From assembly GCF_024139115.2 (NCBI RefSeq), contig NC_085139.1:75001203-75065202 (forward strand): 64,000 nucleotides of DNA, in the 5' to 3' direction. The notes beneath the pieces are model-generated. The model ran no database searches, had not been told where the DNA came from, and saw nothing but the letters and a program-made list of their open reading frames with translations. Below are positions 12,071-23,330 of the stretch, one piece after another. Made by a program: the position numbers and the translations under genes. Within the stretch, counting starts at the first letter, position 1. Each line of letters opens with the position of its first letter. This stretch comes from Armigeres subalbatus. Its lineage: Eukaryota; Arthropoda; Insecta; Diptera; Culicidae.

Positions 12071-13880
12071 TAAGGGTATGCGATAAGACACTTTTTCCAA
12101 ACGAAACGAAACGAAACGAAATTAAAAATATCTATGTGGATTCGAAACGAAACGGAACGAAATATATTTTACTTTCGAGACTTCGAAACGATACGAAATC
12201 ATGGTCCATTAAATTCGAAATTTTACGAAACGAAACGAAATTTTAAATTTTATCCGCGGAATTTTCATTGAATTATTTTTTATGTAGGTACGCAATTCTG
12301 ATTTCTTTTTCTCATAGTCAAATAACTGCTTTGCGATCAATAGAGTTATAGTACCAGAAGAAGCAGTATGTGACAAATCGCCGCGTTCCTGTTTACCATT
12401 GGCGATAAGGCAATATCCCAGCATTTGTGCCACTTTCAAAGAAATTCATCGTGGAGTGTGTGCTCCCGAATATTTAAAGCTTTATACCAGTAAGTATATA
12501 AACATATATGAATTGAAGGATTTTTATTGTATTTAAGATATGGAGCTAACTCAAGCCCAGAAAATTGCTAGACGAATCCTCTGCACCTTTCTAAAATGCA
12601 CAAAGATATGTATTTCATTTTGTGTTTCAGAAATGTGATAGCAAAGTTTTGACGTTAACAGTTTGTCAGGTATGAAGAAATATATTTTCCTTTCAAACAC
12701 AAAAACTTGTAACAAAAGGATATCATTTCCATACAAATTCACCCTTTTTTAGGAAGATCGGAGACCCATAGTCTTATATACAATCAACTCGACGAACCAG
12801 TCTATTGTCCTTGTATATGTGTTTGTGCATATGAGGCATGCAAAAATTGTTGTCAAATTTTCATCCTTAACCGACTTCAATTGAGTGCAAGAAACAGCTA
12901 CTATGGACAGTATGAGCCGGTCACGCCCTTACAGTCTATTTAGGATTAGGAGAGGAGAATTGGTTCGGAGAATTTGTTATTATAAGAGACCGAAGAATGC
13001 TCTGTATCTCCGTGAGCACCATGGGAAAGAAATCCTTGGTTTGTTGAAAAGGTAATTTATGTGAAGCCACCTTGATAATCGACTAAATATTTATTGTAAA
13101 CGAAGTTATTTTGAAAACTCGAAGACGAAAACCGTATTCAAAATCAATCCAACGCAGAATCATGTGCTTCGTTTAATAATAATGTAAGCCTTAGGGTCTT
13201 TTTACCTCTTAAGCGGTGCTTTTAGTCATGCGCTTAAACCTGGTTTGAGGTAGAAGAGATGAAGAAGTTGGCCTTTAATAAAAAGAGGCGCTCTAAAGAT
13301 ACTTAACAAACGCCTCAGGAATCCATGCCACGGCTTTGCCTCTTTGACAAAGTTGTACTGATCTGATTCATATCTGATTATATTTACACTCTCAGCCTGA
13401 CGTCTTGAATATTGAGTCGGATCACTTTTGAAAAAAAAATACGATAGAATAGTTAAAGATGTTTTTCCTTTTTTTGTTGGACATTTCTAACAAAACACTG
13501 AAGACGTTTTGTAGAAGAAAACTAAATACGCATTTGCCGGCTCAGAGTGGGATTATGTAGTCAGCGTTAAAATTCTTCTATTTGTATAACATAAAGTCTT
13601 GAAAATAGCTTTAAGCTTTTGTTCAGCGGCACAGCCAAAAATTTTGATAACACACGACCGTATGAGACAGTATGGTTTAAGTAAAAATTTGTTTCGAAAT
13701 TCCGCGGAATTCCGTTAAATTCCGTTGAAAGCTAGTTTTTTCTAGCGAAATTTTTGTAATTTTACGAAACGAAACGAAATCAAGAAATCAGATTTCGCCA
13801 TGCTCAAATTCCGCGAAATTCCGCGGAATTTCGTTTCGAACCACCTGAAACGATTTTTTTCGAAATACCGCATATGCTTA
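12071..13880. mobile_element. hAT-like non-autonomous element with AACGAAACG subterminal repeats
   Basis: The 8-bp direct repeat ATTGGGGT flanks it at 12063-12070 and 13881-13888. The ends are imperfect inverted repeats: left TAAGGGTATGCGATA, right reverse complement TAAGCATATGCGGTA. Clusters of AACGAAACGAAA lie near both ends (about 12100-12240 and 13770-13850), with related TTCCGCGGAATTTCG words near the right end. An 8-bp TSD and subterminal short repeats are characteristic of hAT elements, whose transposases bind such repeats. The 1.8 kb length and lack of a transposase frame make it non-autonomous. Confidence 0.75.
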
Positions 13881-14116
13881 ATTGGGGTACACTTTACGAT
13901 TGCAAAAAATCGAAAAACGATAGACTTTGACTGTTAATATCTCAGCCGTTTCTCGGTGGATTTTCAATTTTCTTGGACCATTCGATTAAGGAAGAGTCAA
14001 CGCTTCACTGTGTACACTGAAGTCGCTTTTTACGCGGTTATTTTTACTGGAATCGCTTTTTATACGATTTTTTCACTTTTTTCACAAAACCGACTTCAGT
14101 GTGTTACAATATTTAT

Positions 14117-14425
14117 CAGGCATTGCATTTTATCCCATCATTCGATCTTCTGAGCAAAGATACTGATGATATCCAGGGATATCGATCTTAGTTATCTATC
14201 TGCTCAGTAAACAAAGTGCAATGTTCGCCATGGAGAATCATTTTTTCACTGTTTTTGTTGTAGCAACGCCCTCGCAACGTGAACAAACCCCGAAACACGC
14301 TGGCTATCTGGATCATCATTGATTGCTCAAAAGATAATATCTTTCCAGAGTGCTCTTTGATTAGGGATAATATCTTTGCATAAGTAAAGATAATATCCTG
14401 TGCTCAGATGATATTGCAATGCCTG
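14117..14425. mobile_element. hAT-like MITE, 309 bp, 8-bp TSD
   Basis: The inverted ends are CAGGCATTGCA and TGCAATGCCTG, 11 of 11 matching. They are flanked by an exact 8-bp duplication ATATTTAT at 14109-14116 and 14426-14433. The interior contains several GATAATATC-like inverted words and no open frame. The TIR beginning with CAG and the 8-bp TSD fit the hAT superfamily. Confidence 0.85.
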
Positions 14426-15332
14426 ATATTTATGTATGATAATATTTACTATTGAAAACTTGTTAACAGCTTAGCATTCGGTTTCGTTGAATCAGTGAAT
14501 CGCGTACGTGCATCGCATTTCGCAGGCTTTTTCTCCCATAGCACTACATTCCAATTGAAACTTGGCCTGCTTTTCAACTTAGTTATCTATTAGCATTTCT
14601 TTTGTTATAAATTGAAAGCTTTGTATGAGTATGTGACAAAGTCAATGGAAACACTACGCCCAGAGTGTTGAGAATGTTTCCCACTCGAAAACATCCTAGA
14701 TCAAATCAAGAATCTATCTCGCAATCTCTGGATTCTGCGCCTTTGTTCGCAAGGCTAACAGGAAACTTCAATACAGCATAGACGTCAAATTAATGCAACT
14801 TAAAAGGCTTTTAGCTGGTGCAGTCCGTTTCTGCTAACTTACACACGCGTTTTCTCTCGAAAGCTTGGGGGCGTTTGACGGAAACTTCTCGCTTACGTCT
14901 ATTGATGCCAATAGAGGGGCTCGGAATCTTCTTCGCTGCTGCCGTGGATGCGTTCTGTGAAACTTCGGCTCGTTTTTGCTGATTCCTAGGTGTCTACCGG
15001 AGTAAACGCATAGTCCGCGTCTGCTCTGACTTACTCCATAGGACGAGCACCAAACGCCGTTGACAGCCCAGCTTCCACGATGGGCTTTTCTGTAATGAGC
15101 CACCGGGGCTTTAGACTGACTTAGTGGCAGGTGCTTAGTCTCTGTTCCAGTTAACGTTGTTAATGTCCATGTGATTTGTCGCCATCAATTTGGACGAGAG
15201 CTAAAACATGCTCAAAGCATCCCATGAAGTGTAGAGAATCAACTGTTATAAAATTGAATCGTGTCAGTGGTTTTTGAAATTTTGAAAAATTCGTACTGGA
15301 AGATGGATTTCCGAGATTTAACGTGGAGAGTA

Positions 15333-16089
15333 GACTGGCCCAGGAAACAAAAAGTTCAGTTCAATCAAAGTTTATTGCCTATTTCCGGTGATTAAACCCC
15401 CCGACTTGGACGTTAATTTATTAACAAAAAGTTGTCTAATTCCACGGGGCGCCCCCCAGGGGGTGAGAAAATCAATCTCTCAAAATTTCAGCTCAATCGC
15501 TTGTTGCATAAGCTGGCGCAATTGATTTGAAGTTTGTATGGGGATTTCAGTCAAAATGTATAGAAAAATACACCTCCGTCAATCATTCGATCTGGAAATT
15601 GGTTCTGATTGCTCGATTGAGCTCAGAATTGCAAAAACGGCTGTTGGTAGCATGAACGATTTCACAGAACATTGTATGATGATAAAATTAACTTTTATAT
15701 AGTTTTCGGCTGATACGACTCTATCAATAAATCCAAAAATACACAATTCAGCTACTAATAAATTTGCCGAAAGCTAAGTAAAAGTTCATTTAATCATCGT
15801 ACAACGTTCTGTAAAATTGTTCTGTAGCATACCAACTGCCCTTTTTGCAAATCTGAGCTCAATCGAGCAATCAGAACCAATTTACAGATCGAATAAGTGA
15901 CGGAGGTGTATTTTCTTATACATTTTGACTGAAATCCCCATATAAACTTCAAATCAATTGCGCCAGCTTATGCAACAAGCGATTGAGCTGAAATTTTGAG
16001 AGATTGATTTTCTCACCTTAGACACAACCCTGGGGGGTGCCCCGTGGAATTCGACAATTTTTTTTCTCCCCATACTAAGCTGGCCAGTC
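15333..16089. mobile_element. Foldback element with long inverted arms, TA target site
   Basis: The ends are GACTGGCC and GGCCAGTC next to TA on both sides (15331-15332, 16090-16091). Long inner arms pair with each other: the block beginning CCACGGGGC and running through TTTCAGCTCAATCGCTTG and the CACCTCCGTCA word on the left reappears reverse-complemented on the right at about 15870-16050. The left arm has an extra segment of about 60 bp near its outer edge, so the element is asymmetric. No coding frame. Confidence 0.8.
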
Positions 16090-16232
16090 TAGCGGAGACG
16101 CTTTATCAGTCAGGGTTGTGCTGAATCACTTTCAAACGATAATTATTGGAATTTTTATTTGATAACTTCTCAGGTGTGAAAAGTAGGCGAGTTGTCATCG
16201 GCGATAATTTTTCAAATTTTGGAATCGATTGG

Positions 16233-16646
16233 TTCTTCTTCTTCTTATTGGCATAGGGCACTGCACGGACTGCTTTGTCTCTTTCTCGCTGTAAAGAAAT
16301 TAGAAAACAACAAGGCCAGTAAACGTCAAAATTTATAAAGAACGAAAGAGAAAGAGATGTTTCCGTGCAGTGCCCTATTGAATCCCCACACTGGGACAGA
16401 GCCGCCTCGCAGCTTAGTGTTCATTAAGCGCTTCCACAGTTATTAACTGCGAGGTTTCTAAACCAGGTTACCATTTTGCATTTGTATATCATGAGGCTAG
16501 CACGATGATACTTTTATGCCCAGGGAAGTCGAGACAGTTTCCAATCCGAAAATTGCCTAGACCGGCACCGGGAATCGAACCCAGCCACCCTCAGCATGGT
16601 CTTGCTTTGTAGCTGTGCGTCTTACCGCACGACTAAGAAGGGCCCC
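16233..16646 (-). mobile_element. Feilai-type tRNA-derived SINE, interrupted by a MITE
   Basis: On the minus strand it starts with a tRNA-like head: an A-box-like TAGTCGTGCGGTAAGACG and a canonical Pol III B box, GGGTTCGATTCCCGG (about 16567-16583). It continues through a tRNA-unrelated body containing CCAGTGTGGGGAT and ends in AATAAGAAGAAGAAG. This matches my memory of the Feilai SINE of Aedes. The body is broken at a TA by a 120-bp insertion (16256-16375). Confidence 0.85.
16256..16375. mobile_element. 120-bp TA-target MITE nested in the Feilai SINE
   Basis: The termini GGGCACTGCACGGA and TCCGTGCAGTGCCC are near-perfect inverted repeats flanked by TA on both sides (16254-16255, 16376-16377). 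Removing it rejoins the SINE tail GCCAAT-A-ATCCCC on the appropriate strand. The TA duplication suggests a Tc1/mariner-related mobiliser, but the TIR is not one I can assign. Confidence 0.85.
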
Positions 16647-17559
16647 AGGAATTTATTGGTAATAAACACGAAATTATCATTTTAATGTAAACCTAAACCT
16701 ATCTAATACCAGTTTAATATCAACAATGAAGTTCAATCGGATGTTTGGCATTGTGTTTAGGTAATATAATTGTTATAGGAAAATAAGTTTAAAAGTAGCA
16801 TTTACCAATATTTCGAATCAAGATACAATTATCGATAAATTCTTACTCTCTAGCGAGTTTTTATCTATTGATAATTTGGATATGTGAACGCTTGAGAGTG
16901 TTGTTCATCCTCGATTATTTGAAAATTCAATTTTTTGTTTGTTTTTGTCTTCCTTTTCAAATGATGGTCTAAAAATTATATACATAACCAGGGTTCGTAA
17001 TGCTCACTCAACCTCAGGAGCACAGGATAAACAACGAAAGCAGCGATTCATACTGGGTTTGACAAAGGCTTGCTTTGGTCTCATCGCACAGAAAAGTCTA
17101 AAACCTGTACATTACATACAGCTACGTAGTTCAACGTCACCTTTGCGTACAACCTGAATGGGCTGCACCTTTGAGTTTTTAATATATTCAAAAAAAAACT
17201 CCGAGGGAATACTCAAAAGAATTTACAAAGCAATCCCTAATTGAATTCCCGAATAAATTCCTGGATTTCACCAAGAATAGCTTTGGAAATTCTCCAGGAA
17301 TTCTTTAGAAGATGGAAAAACGTGTTTTACGGAACAACGATTCATTAACGTTCACTACATTTTCAATTGATTGGTATATTTATTCAAATGTTTTTAAGGA
17401 TTTTTCATCTTTTGAAAGAATTTCACTCATGATCACCGGGTATTGAATTTTCCCTGATTACGTAAGGAATTCCCTGATAATTCCAGGTATTTTCCAGGTG
17501 GGGAGAAATTCCCTGATAATTCAAGGATTTCCAGGTTTCTTCAGGCAGTAGACGCCCTG

Positions 17560-17850
17560 TAAATACATGATCTTCAAAACAACTCGCTCTGGTCCATCCG
17601 TTACCGTTAATCTGACTGTGAACTCTCAATCGTTAGAGAAGGTTGACGTATTCAAGTATCTTGTATTAATGTTTGATATCAATCTTAATTAGAATAGCCA
17701 CATAAATAATATCCAGCCAAAATCAGCCCTACTTGTGGTTTCATTCGTAAAATTTCAAAATGTCTGCCTATCCGACAAATACTATCTATATATCATGCAT
17801 TTGCGCAGTCAAATCTACAATATATAATTCGTCCATCGCGCTAGTATCCG
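17560..17850 (+). pseudogene. Jockey-type reverse transcriptase fragment, 3' part of the split gene
   Basis: The frame reads YMIFKTTR then VNSQSLEKVDVFKYLVLMFDI, a stop codon in place of the usual NW, then SHINNIQPKSALLVV and a tail IYYAF-like block. This is the thumb region that follows the YADD box in Jockey RTs (typically VDVFKYLGLILD-LNWNSHI). It is the direct continuation of the fragment ending at 10127. An in-frame TAG near 17690 shows decay. Confidence 0.75.
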
Positions 17851-19949
17851 TCATATCAAATTCTAAATCACTAAATACTCGCGAATCGTAGACTAACATA
17901 ATAAACTAATCATCTGGCGAGATAGAAAAAGTGTACACTACAATCTGCATTCATTTAAATTACATTCCGGTGTTACTTACTTGAAATGCAGTTCAATTTA
18001 ACTTTACGACTGAGACTTTTTGCACAATTTCCTACGTTATCCGTGCGACGAAGGAAAATCCAGTTCGTTCACTGCTGTAGAAGACGCGCAACATCGTCAC
18101 CAAAATCAACGTAATTCACTGATTTTCACCGCGCTTTTTCTTATAACTTTCTCACTGCGCACTAAATGAAAGCAATGTTTATTGCTCAAGTGAATATAAA
18201 TTGAAAAATAACTGCCGGAAGGCGTTCAAATGATCTTTTTCAAACTTTGGAGCGTTTGAAATTTATCTTCGTCGCCTTGTTTATAGTCGAAAAACGCGTT
18301 GCCAAACTGGCGGTTTGAACTGAAATAATCTTATGTTACACATCTGATAATACATCATGCAGTCAATAAAAGTGGGGTTTTAATTATTTTCCGCTAGCGA
18401 AATAAAAGTAAAATCTTCCAAATATATATTTTCATACACTCGCCATTCATACTAAAATTTTCCACTATTCCAAAAGTTTGAAATCGGAAAAACAATTTCA
18501 TAATATAAATTTGTTGGCAGCACTATCCACGTACATGTTAAGCTTATGTGTTAGTTGTTTGACAGACTGAGGCACTTAACTAAATGGCAGTACAATCAAA
18601 ACCATTTTTATGCGGTCGAAATGGGATTGAACTTGGAAATTTTTATAAACTGGAACTGAAAATAAACTTTCAAATTTGATTTTCGAAATTAACCGACATG
18701 ATAGTTATTCTGCATAAGGTCACAGATAGGTCGTCCAGTTATCCAATAAATGGCTTAAGCTCTACAGTCAGGAACAAAGATTTGCAGTCCTGTTTTAAGT
18801 ATGGTACATGCTTGATTGGAATGACGTCTTATTTCAATTGACAATTCAATAGTTAAATTACTACTCGTAGAACAAACGTGTACTTTTACAAACAAATTTT
18901 CAAATTTGATCTAGACTATCTTTTGAAAAGGGCCAAACTTTTTTTTACTGATTTTTTCAAATGGATATAATTAACAAACGACGCATCCTGCAAAAAAGTG
19001 CTGAATGGGTGACTATCGCAAAATCAGTCAATCTTTCTGATAAAAATATTCGAAAAGTTCTAAATTAAGCCTTACACTGAAAAAAAAAATCTGTTTCAAA
19101 AATTAAAAGTCAATTTACATAAATGACCCTTTTGATTTGAACGAAATTACGTCTCAAGATGGATGAGTATGTTCTCTACCAACCGTCCATACATCGCAAG
19201 CTGGGCACCCTACCTATCGCTGCAATTCGTAAAAATCAAGTGCTTATGCAAATGAATAACATCATTTGCCACAATACTACTCTCCATAATATAGAAATTC
19301 ACCACAGTGTACATAGTCATTACACAAGGAACCAATCAAGTCTCTACTCAATGACTCGGTAACCAGCCTCCTATCAGTGAAGCCAGCTCTCTTGATATAT
19401 TGAAACCCTTGGACATAGCTTCGGTCTAGCAGGAAACCAGCTTTCTATCAGGTAAATACACTGGTATATGTCTGGCTGAAGGTGCCAGTGATGCTACGCC
19501 CCTAGTCGTTTGTTCAAATGTTCCTAGAAGCCCAAACTATAGCCTGTGGTTCTAGCAAACTTCAGCAGTCACTGGAAAAAAAACAACTCCTGGTGATTTG
19601 GGTTACCTTCCATGTTCCGCTCCACTAAGTGACACATCAGAGGCCTTGGGTAGAGCTTCGATATAGCAGGAAACTAGTTCTCTGTCAGTGAATCGAATTT
19701 TCGCCTGTGGTATACCGTTAGCTGTTTCCATTGTTCCTTGTGGTGACATCTCAGCATTCCCCAGTAGTTACAAACCGGTTTAGAAGATTCGAGCGTCACT
19801 AAGTCATTACAGAAAATATAGGCTATACACATCAAAATCGATTGCATAACCACAAATATACTGTAGAATATACTCCAGATGGCACGGCAAATGCTGGGTA
19901 AAGCGTACCATTGGTACTTCGCGTACCTGAAGGAATAAAATAGACCCAT
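17851..19949. other. No gene recognised; small internal repeats
   Basis: At about 19395-19460 and 19640-19695 a word series GAGCTTCG-TATAGCAGGAAACTAG is repeated with roughly three-quarters identity. Nothing else is supported on either strand. Confidence 0.35.
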
Positions 19950-22900
19950 CTCGCGGTCCTTAGCCTCTTACCCAGCAACTCCTATCCCTACCTCCCCGCG
20001 GTGCTGGCCGGGATACGAGCAACCTTAGGGAAGATCGGGTAACCAACCCCGGTGGGAACTATGGTCGTATGCTGACAGGGAAGGGGGTTAGCTCCTCTCG
20101 GAGGTGCAAATCTTATTGAGCGTCTGTTCTCCATGTCAGGATCGGCTCACAACAGCGTCTGTTCTCCATGTTAGGGGCGGCTGATCATCGTCCGAGTGCC
20201 AGCGAGGGACTCTAAGTGAAACTGTGCACCATGGTCCACCGGAAATTTAGGGGGTTTGGTGTCAGACCCTGCAAGCCAGCCAAAAAAACTCACGCAACGA
20301 ACAATCAACAAGAGAGTACGGACCGGAACCATCGGCGAAGACCACTGCGACGAAAAGGGACTAGCGATTGGAAACTCGGTTCGTGGAATTGCAAATCTCT
20401 CAACTTCATCGGGAGCACACGCATACTCGCCGATGTGCTCAAGGACCGTGGATTCGGCATCGTAGCGCTGCAGGAGGTTTGTTGGAAGGGATCAATGGTG
20501 CGAACGTTTAGAGGTAATCATACCATCTACCAGAGCTGCGGCAACACACACGAGCTGGGAACAGCTTTCATAGTGATGGGCGATATGCAAAGGCGCGTGA
20601 TCGGGTGGTGGCTGATCAATGAAAGAATGTGCAGGTTGAGGATCAAAGGCCGGTTCTTCAACTTCAGCATAATCAACGTTCATAGCCCACACTCCGGAAG
20701 CACTGATGATGATTCTACGACGCATTCTACGCGCAGCTGGAACGTGAGTACGACAGCTGCCCAAGCCACGACGTCAAAATCATCATAGGAGATTTGAACG
20801 CTCAGGTTGGCCAAGAGGAGGAGTGTAGACTGACTATTGGAAAGTTCAGTGCTCACCGGCTGACGAACGAAAACGGCCTACGACTAATTGATTTCGCCGC
20901 CTCCAAGAATATGGCCATTCGCAGCACCTACATACTTCCAACACAGCCTCCCGTATCGGTACACCTGGAGATCACCACTGCAGACAGAATCACAAATCGA
21001 CCACGTTCTGATTGATGGACGGCACTTCTCCGACATTATCAACGTCAGGACATATCGTGGCGCTAACATCGACTCTGACCACTATCTGGTGATGGTTAAA
21101 CTGCGCCCAAAACTATCCGTCATCAACAATGTTCGGTACCGACGACCGCCGCGGTACGACCTAGAGCGACTGAAGCAACCTGATGTCGCCACTGCATACG
21201 CGCAGCATCTCGAGGCAGCGTTGCCGGAAGAGGATGAGCTCGATGGGGCCCCTCTTGGGGACTGCTGGAATACAGTCAAAGCAACCATTTACGACGCAGT
21301 GGAGAACAACGTCGGGTATATGGGTCGAAGTCGACGGAACGATTGGTTCGACGAAGAGTGCAGACAGATTCTGGAGGAGAAGGACGCAGCGCAGGCGGTC
21401 GCGCTGCAGCAAGGTACCCGGCAGAACGTGGAACGTTATAGACGGAAGCGGAGACAGCAGACCCGCCTTTTTCAGGAGAAGAAACGCCGCCTGGAAGAAG
21501 CGGAGTGCGAGGAGATGGAACAGCTGTGCCGTTCTCAAGATACACCCAAGTTCTATCAGAAGCTCAACGCATCCCGCAAAGGCTTCGTGCCGCGAGCCGA
21601 AATGTGCCGGGATAAGGATGGAAGCATCTTGACGGACGAACGTGTGGTGATCGAAAGGTGGAAGCAGCACTACGAGGAACATCTGAATGGCGCTGAGAGT
21701 ACAGGCAGTGAAAGTCAAGGCAGCGGAGGAGATGACTACGTCAGGTCTGCGGACGATGGAAGCCAAACAGCCCCCACCTTGAGGGAAGTTAAGGATGCCA
21801 TTCAACAGCTAAAGGTCAATAAAGCAGTTGGTAAGGATGGTATCGGAGCTGAGCTCATCAAGATGGGCCCGGAAAAGCTGGCCACTTGCCTGCACAAACT
21901 GATAGTCAGAATCTGGGAAACCGAACAGCTACCGGAGGAGTAGAAGGAAGGGGTTATATGCCCCATCTACAAGAAAGGCGACAAACTGGAGTGTGAGAAC
22001 TTTCGAGCGATCACCATCCTTAATGCCGCCTACAAAGTGATATCCCAGATCATCTTCCGTCGTCTGTCACCATTAGTGAACGAGTTCATGGGAAGTTATC
22101 AAGCCGGCTTCGTTTACGGCCGCTCGACAACGAACCGGATCTTTACTGTACGGAAAATCCTTCAAAAATGCCGTGAATACCAGGTCCCAACGCACCATCT
22201 GTTCGTTGATTTCAAGGCGGCATACGACAGTATAGACCGCGTAGAGCTATGGAAAATTATGGACGAGAACAGCTTCCCTGGGAAGCTTACCAGACTGATC
22301 AAAGCAACGGTGGATGGTGTGCAAAACTGTGTGAAGATTTCGGGCGAACACTCCAGTTCGTTCGAATCGCGCCGGGGACTAAGACAAGGTGATGGACTTT
22401 CGTGCCTGTTGTTCAACATTGCGCTAGAAGGTGTCATGCGGAGATCCGGGTGTAACAGCCGGGGTACGATTTTCAACAGATCCAGTCAATTTATTTGCTT
22501 CGCGGATGATATGGACATTGTGGGCCGAACATTTGCAAAGGTGGCAGAACTGTACACCCGCCTGAAACGTGAAGCAACAAAAGTTGGACTGGTGGTGAAT
22601 GCGTCAAAGACAAAGTACATGCTTGTGGGCGGAACCGAGCGCGACAGGGCCCGCCTGGGAAGCAGTGTTACGATAGACGGGGATACCTTCGAGGTGGTCG
22701 AGGAATTCGTCTACCTCGGATCCTTGCTAACGGCTGACAACAACGTTAGTCGTGAAATACGAAGGCGCATCATCTGTGGAAGTCGGGCCTACTACGGGCT
22801 CCAGAAGAAACTGCGGTCGCAAAAGATTCGCCACCGCACCAAATGTATCATGTACAAGACGCTTATAAGACCGGTTGTTCTCTACGGACATGAACCATGG

Positions 22901-23330
22901 ACAATGCTCGAGGAGGACTTGCAAGCACTCGGAGTATTCGAGAGACGAGTGTTTAGGATCATCTTTGGCGGTGTGCAAGAAGCCGGTGTGTGGCGGCGAA
23001 GAATGAACCACGAGCTCGCCCAACTCTACGGCGAACCCAGTATCCAGAAGGTAGCTAAAGCCGGAAGGGTACGATGGGCAGGACATGTTGCAAGAATGCC
23101 GGACAGCAACCCTGCAAAGAAGGTGTTCGCTTCCGATGCGGCAGGTACGAGACGGCGTGGAGCGCAGCGAGCGAGATGGGCAGACCAGGTGCAAAACGAC
23201 TTGGCGAGCGTGGGGCGTATCCGAGGATGGAGAGATGCGGCCTCGAACCATGCATTGTGGCGTCAAATTGTTGATTTAGTGTTATCTGTTTAGATGTTAA
23301 CTAAATAAATGAATAAAAAAAAATTAAAAT
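19950..23330 (+). mobile_element. RTE-clade LINE (JAM1-like), near full-length copy 1
   Basis: It has a GC-richer 5' UTR (about 19950-20230) with a duplicated GCGTCTGTTCTCCATGT word, then a single endonuclease-RT frame and a very short 3' end TGTTAACTAAATAAATGAATAAA. A single ORF with AP endonuclease and RT and no RNase H, with a short tail of simple repeats, is typical of the RTE clade. The 5' boundary is approximate because no TSD could be fixed. A second copy lies at 57770-60298 on the opposite strand. Confidence 0.85.
20231..23293 (+). pseudogene. RTE ORF: AP endonuclease plus reverse transcriptase, three lesions
   Basis: The start is taken at the ATG at 20231 in an ACCATGG context. The N-terminus shows apurinic endonuclease motifs GSWNCKSLN and ALQEVCWKG, later GDLNAQVG and DSDHYLVM. 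The RT domain follows with FRAITILNAAYKV, DFKAAYDSIDR, RRGLRQGDGLSC, and the catalytic FADD box near 22499-22510. The C-terminus has RRMNHELAQLYGEPS and the RVRWAGHVARM block common to RTE elements. Three lesions disable it: a frameshift near 20715, a 4-base insertion near 20930 (absent from copy 2) and TGG to TAG at 21941-21943 (copy 2 keeps Trp). From 21944 to the stop at 23293 the frame is intact. Confidence 0.9.

Larger units (their letters stand above)
10128..17559. mobile_element. 7.4 kb non-autonomous element, 13-bp TIRs, 5-bp TSD, inserted in a Jockey RT
   Basis: The left end is CAGGGTGTCTACT (10128-10140). The right end is AGTAGACGCCCTG (17547-17559), whose reverse complement CAGGGCGTCTACT differs at one base. 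TAAAT occurs on both sides (10123-10127 and 17560-17564). Removing the element plus one TAAAT rejoins an RT frame reading NITRTK then YMIFKTTR. Both subterminal regions carry repeated CCCTGATT and CCAGGTTTT-like motifs. No transposase frame was found. The interior holds decayed GGAATTCC-type repeats and several later insertions described separately. The superfamily is not assigned: CAGGG ends suggest hAT, but a 5-bp TSD does not fit the usual 8. Confidence 0.75.

Noticed and set aside
16560..16640. tRNA gene on the minus strand
   Set aside because: The A and B boxes are present, but the sequence continues as a SINE body and the acceptor stem does not pair.
19950..20230. Host promoter upstream of the 20.2 kb ORF
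   Set aside because: The segment is better explained as the RTE 5' UTR, which is GC-richer than its surroundings and carries an internal duplicated word.
21161..21805. Open frames antisense to the RTE ORF (for example 214 codons minus at 21161-21805, and the 185-codon mirror at 59347-59904)
   Set aside because: They are shadows of the RTE coding strand and occur at the same place in both copies; no independent domain.
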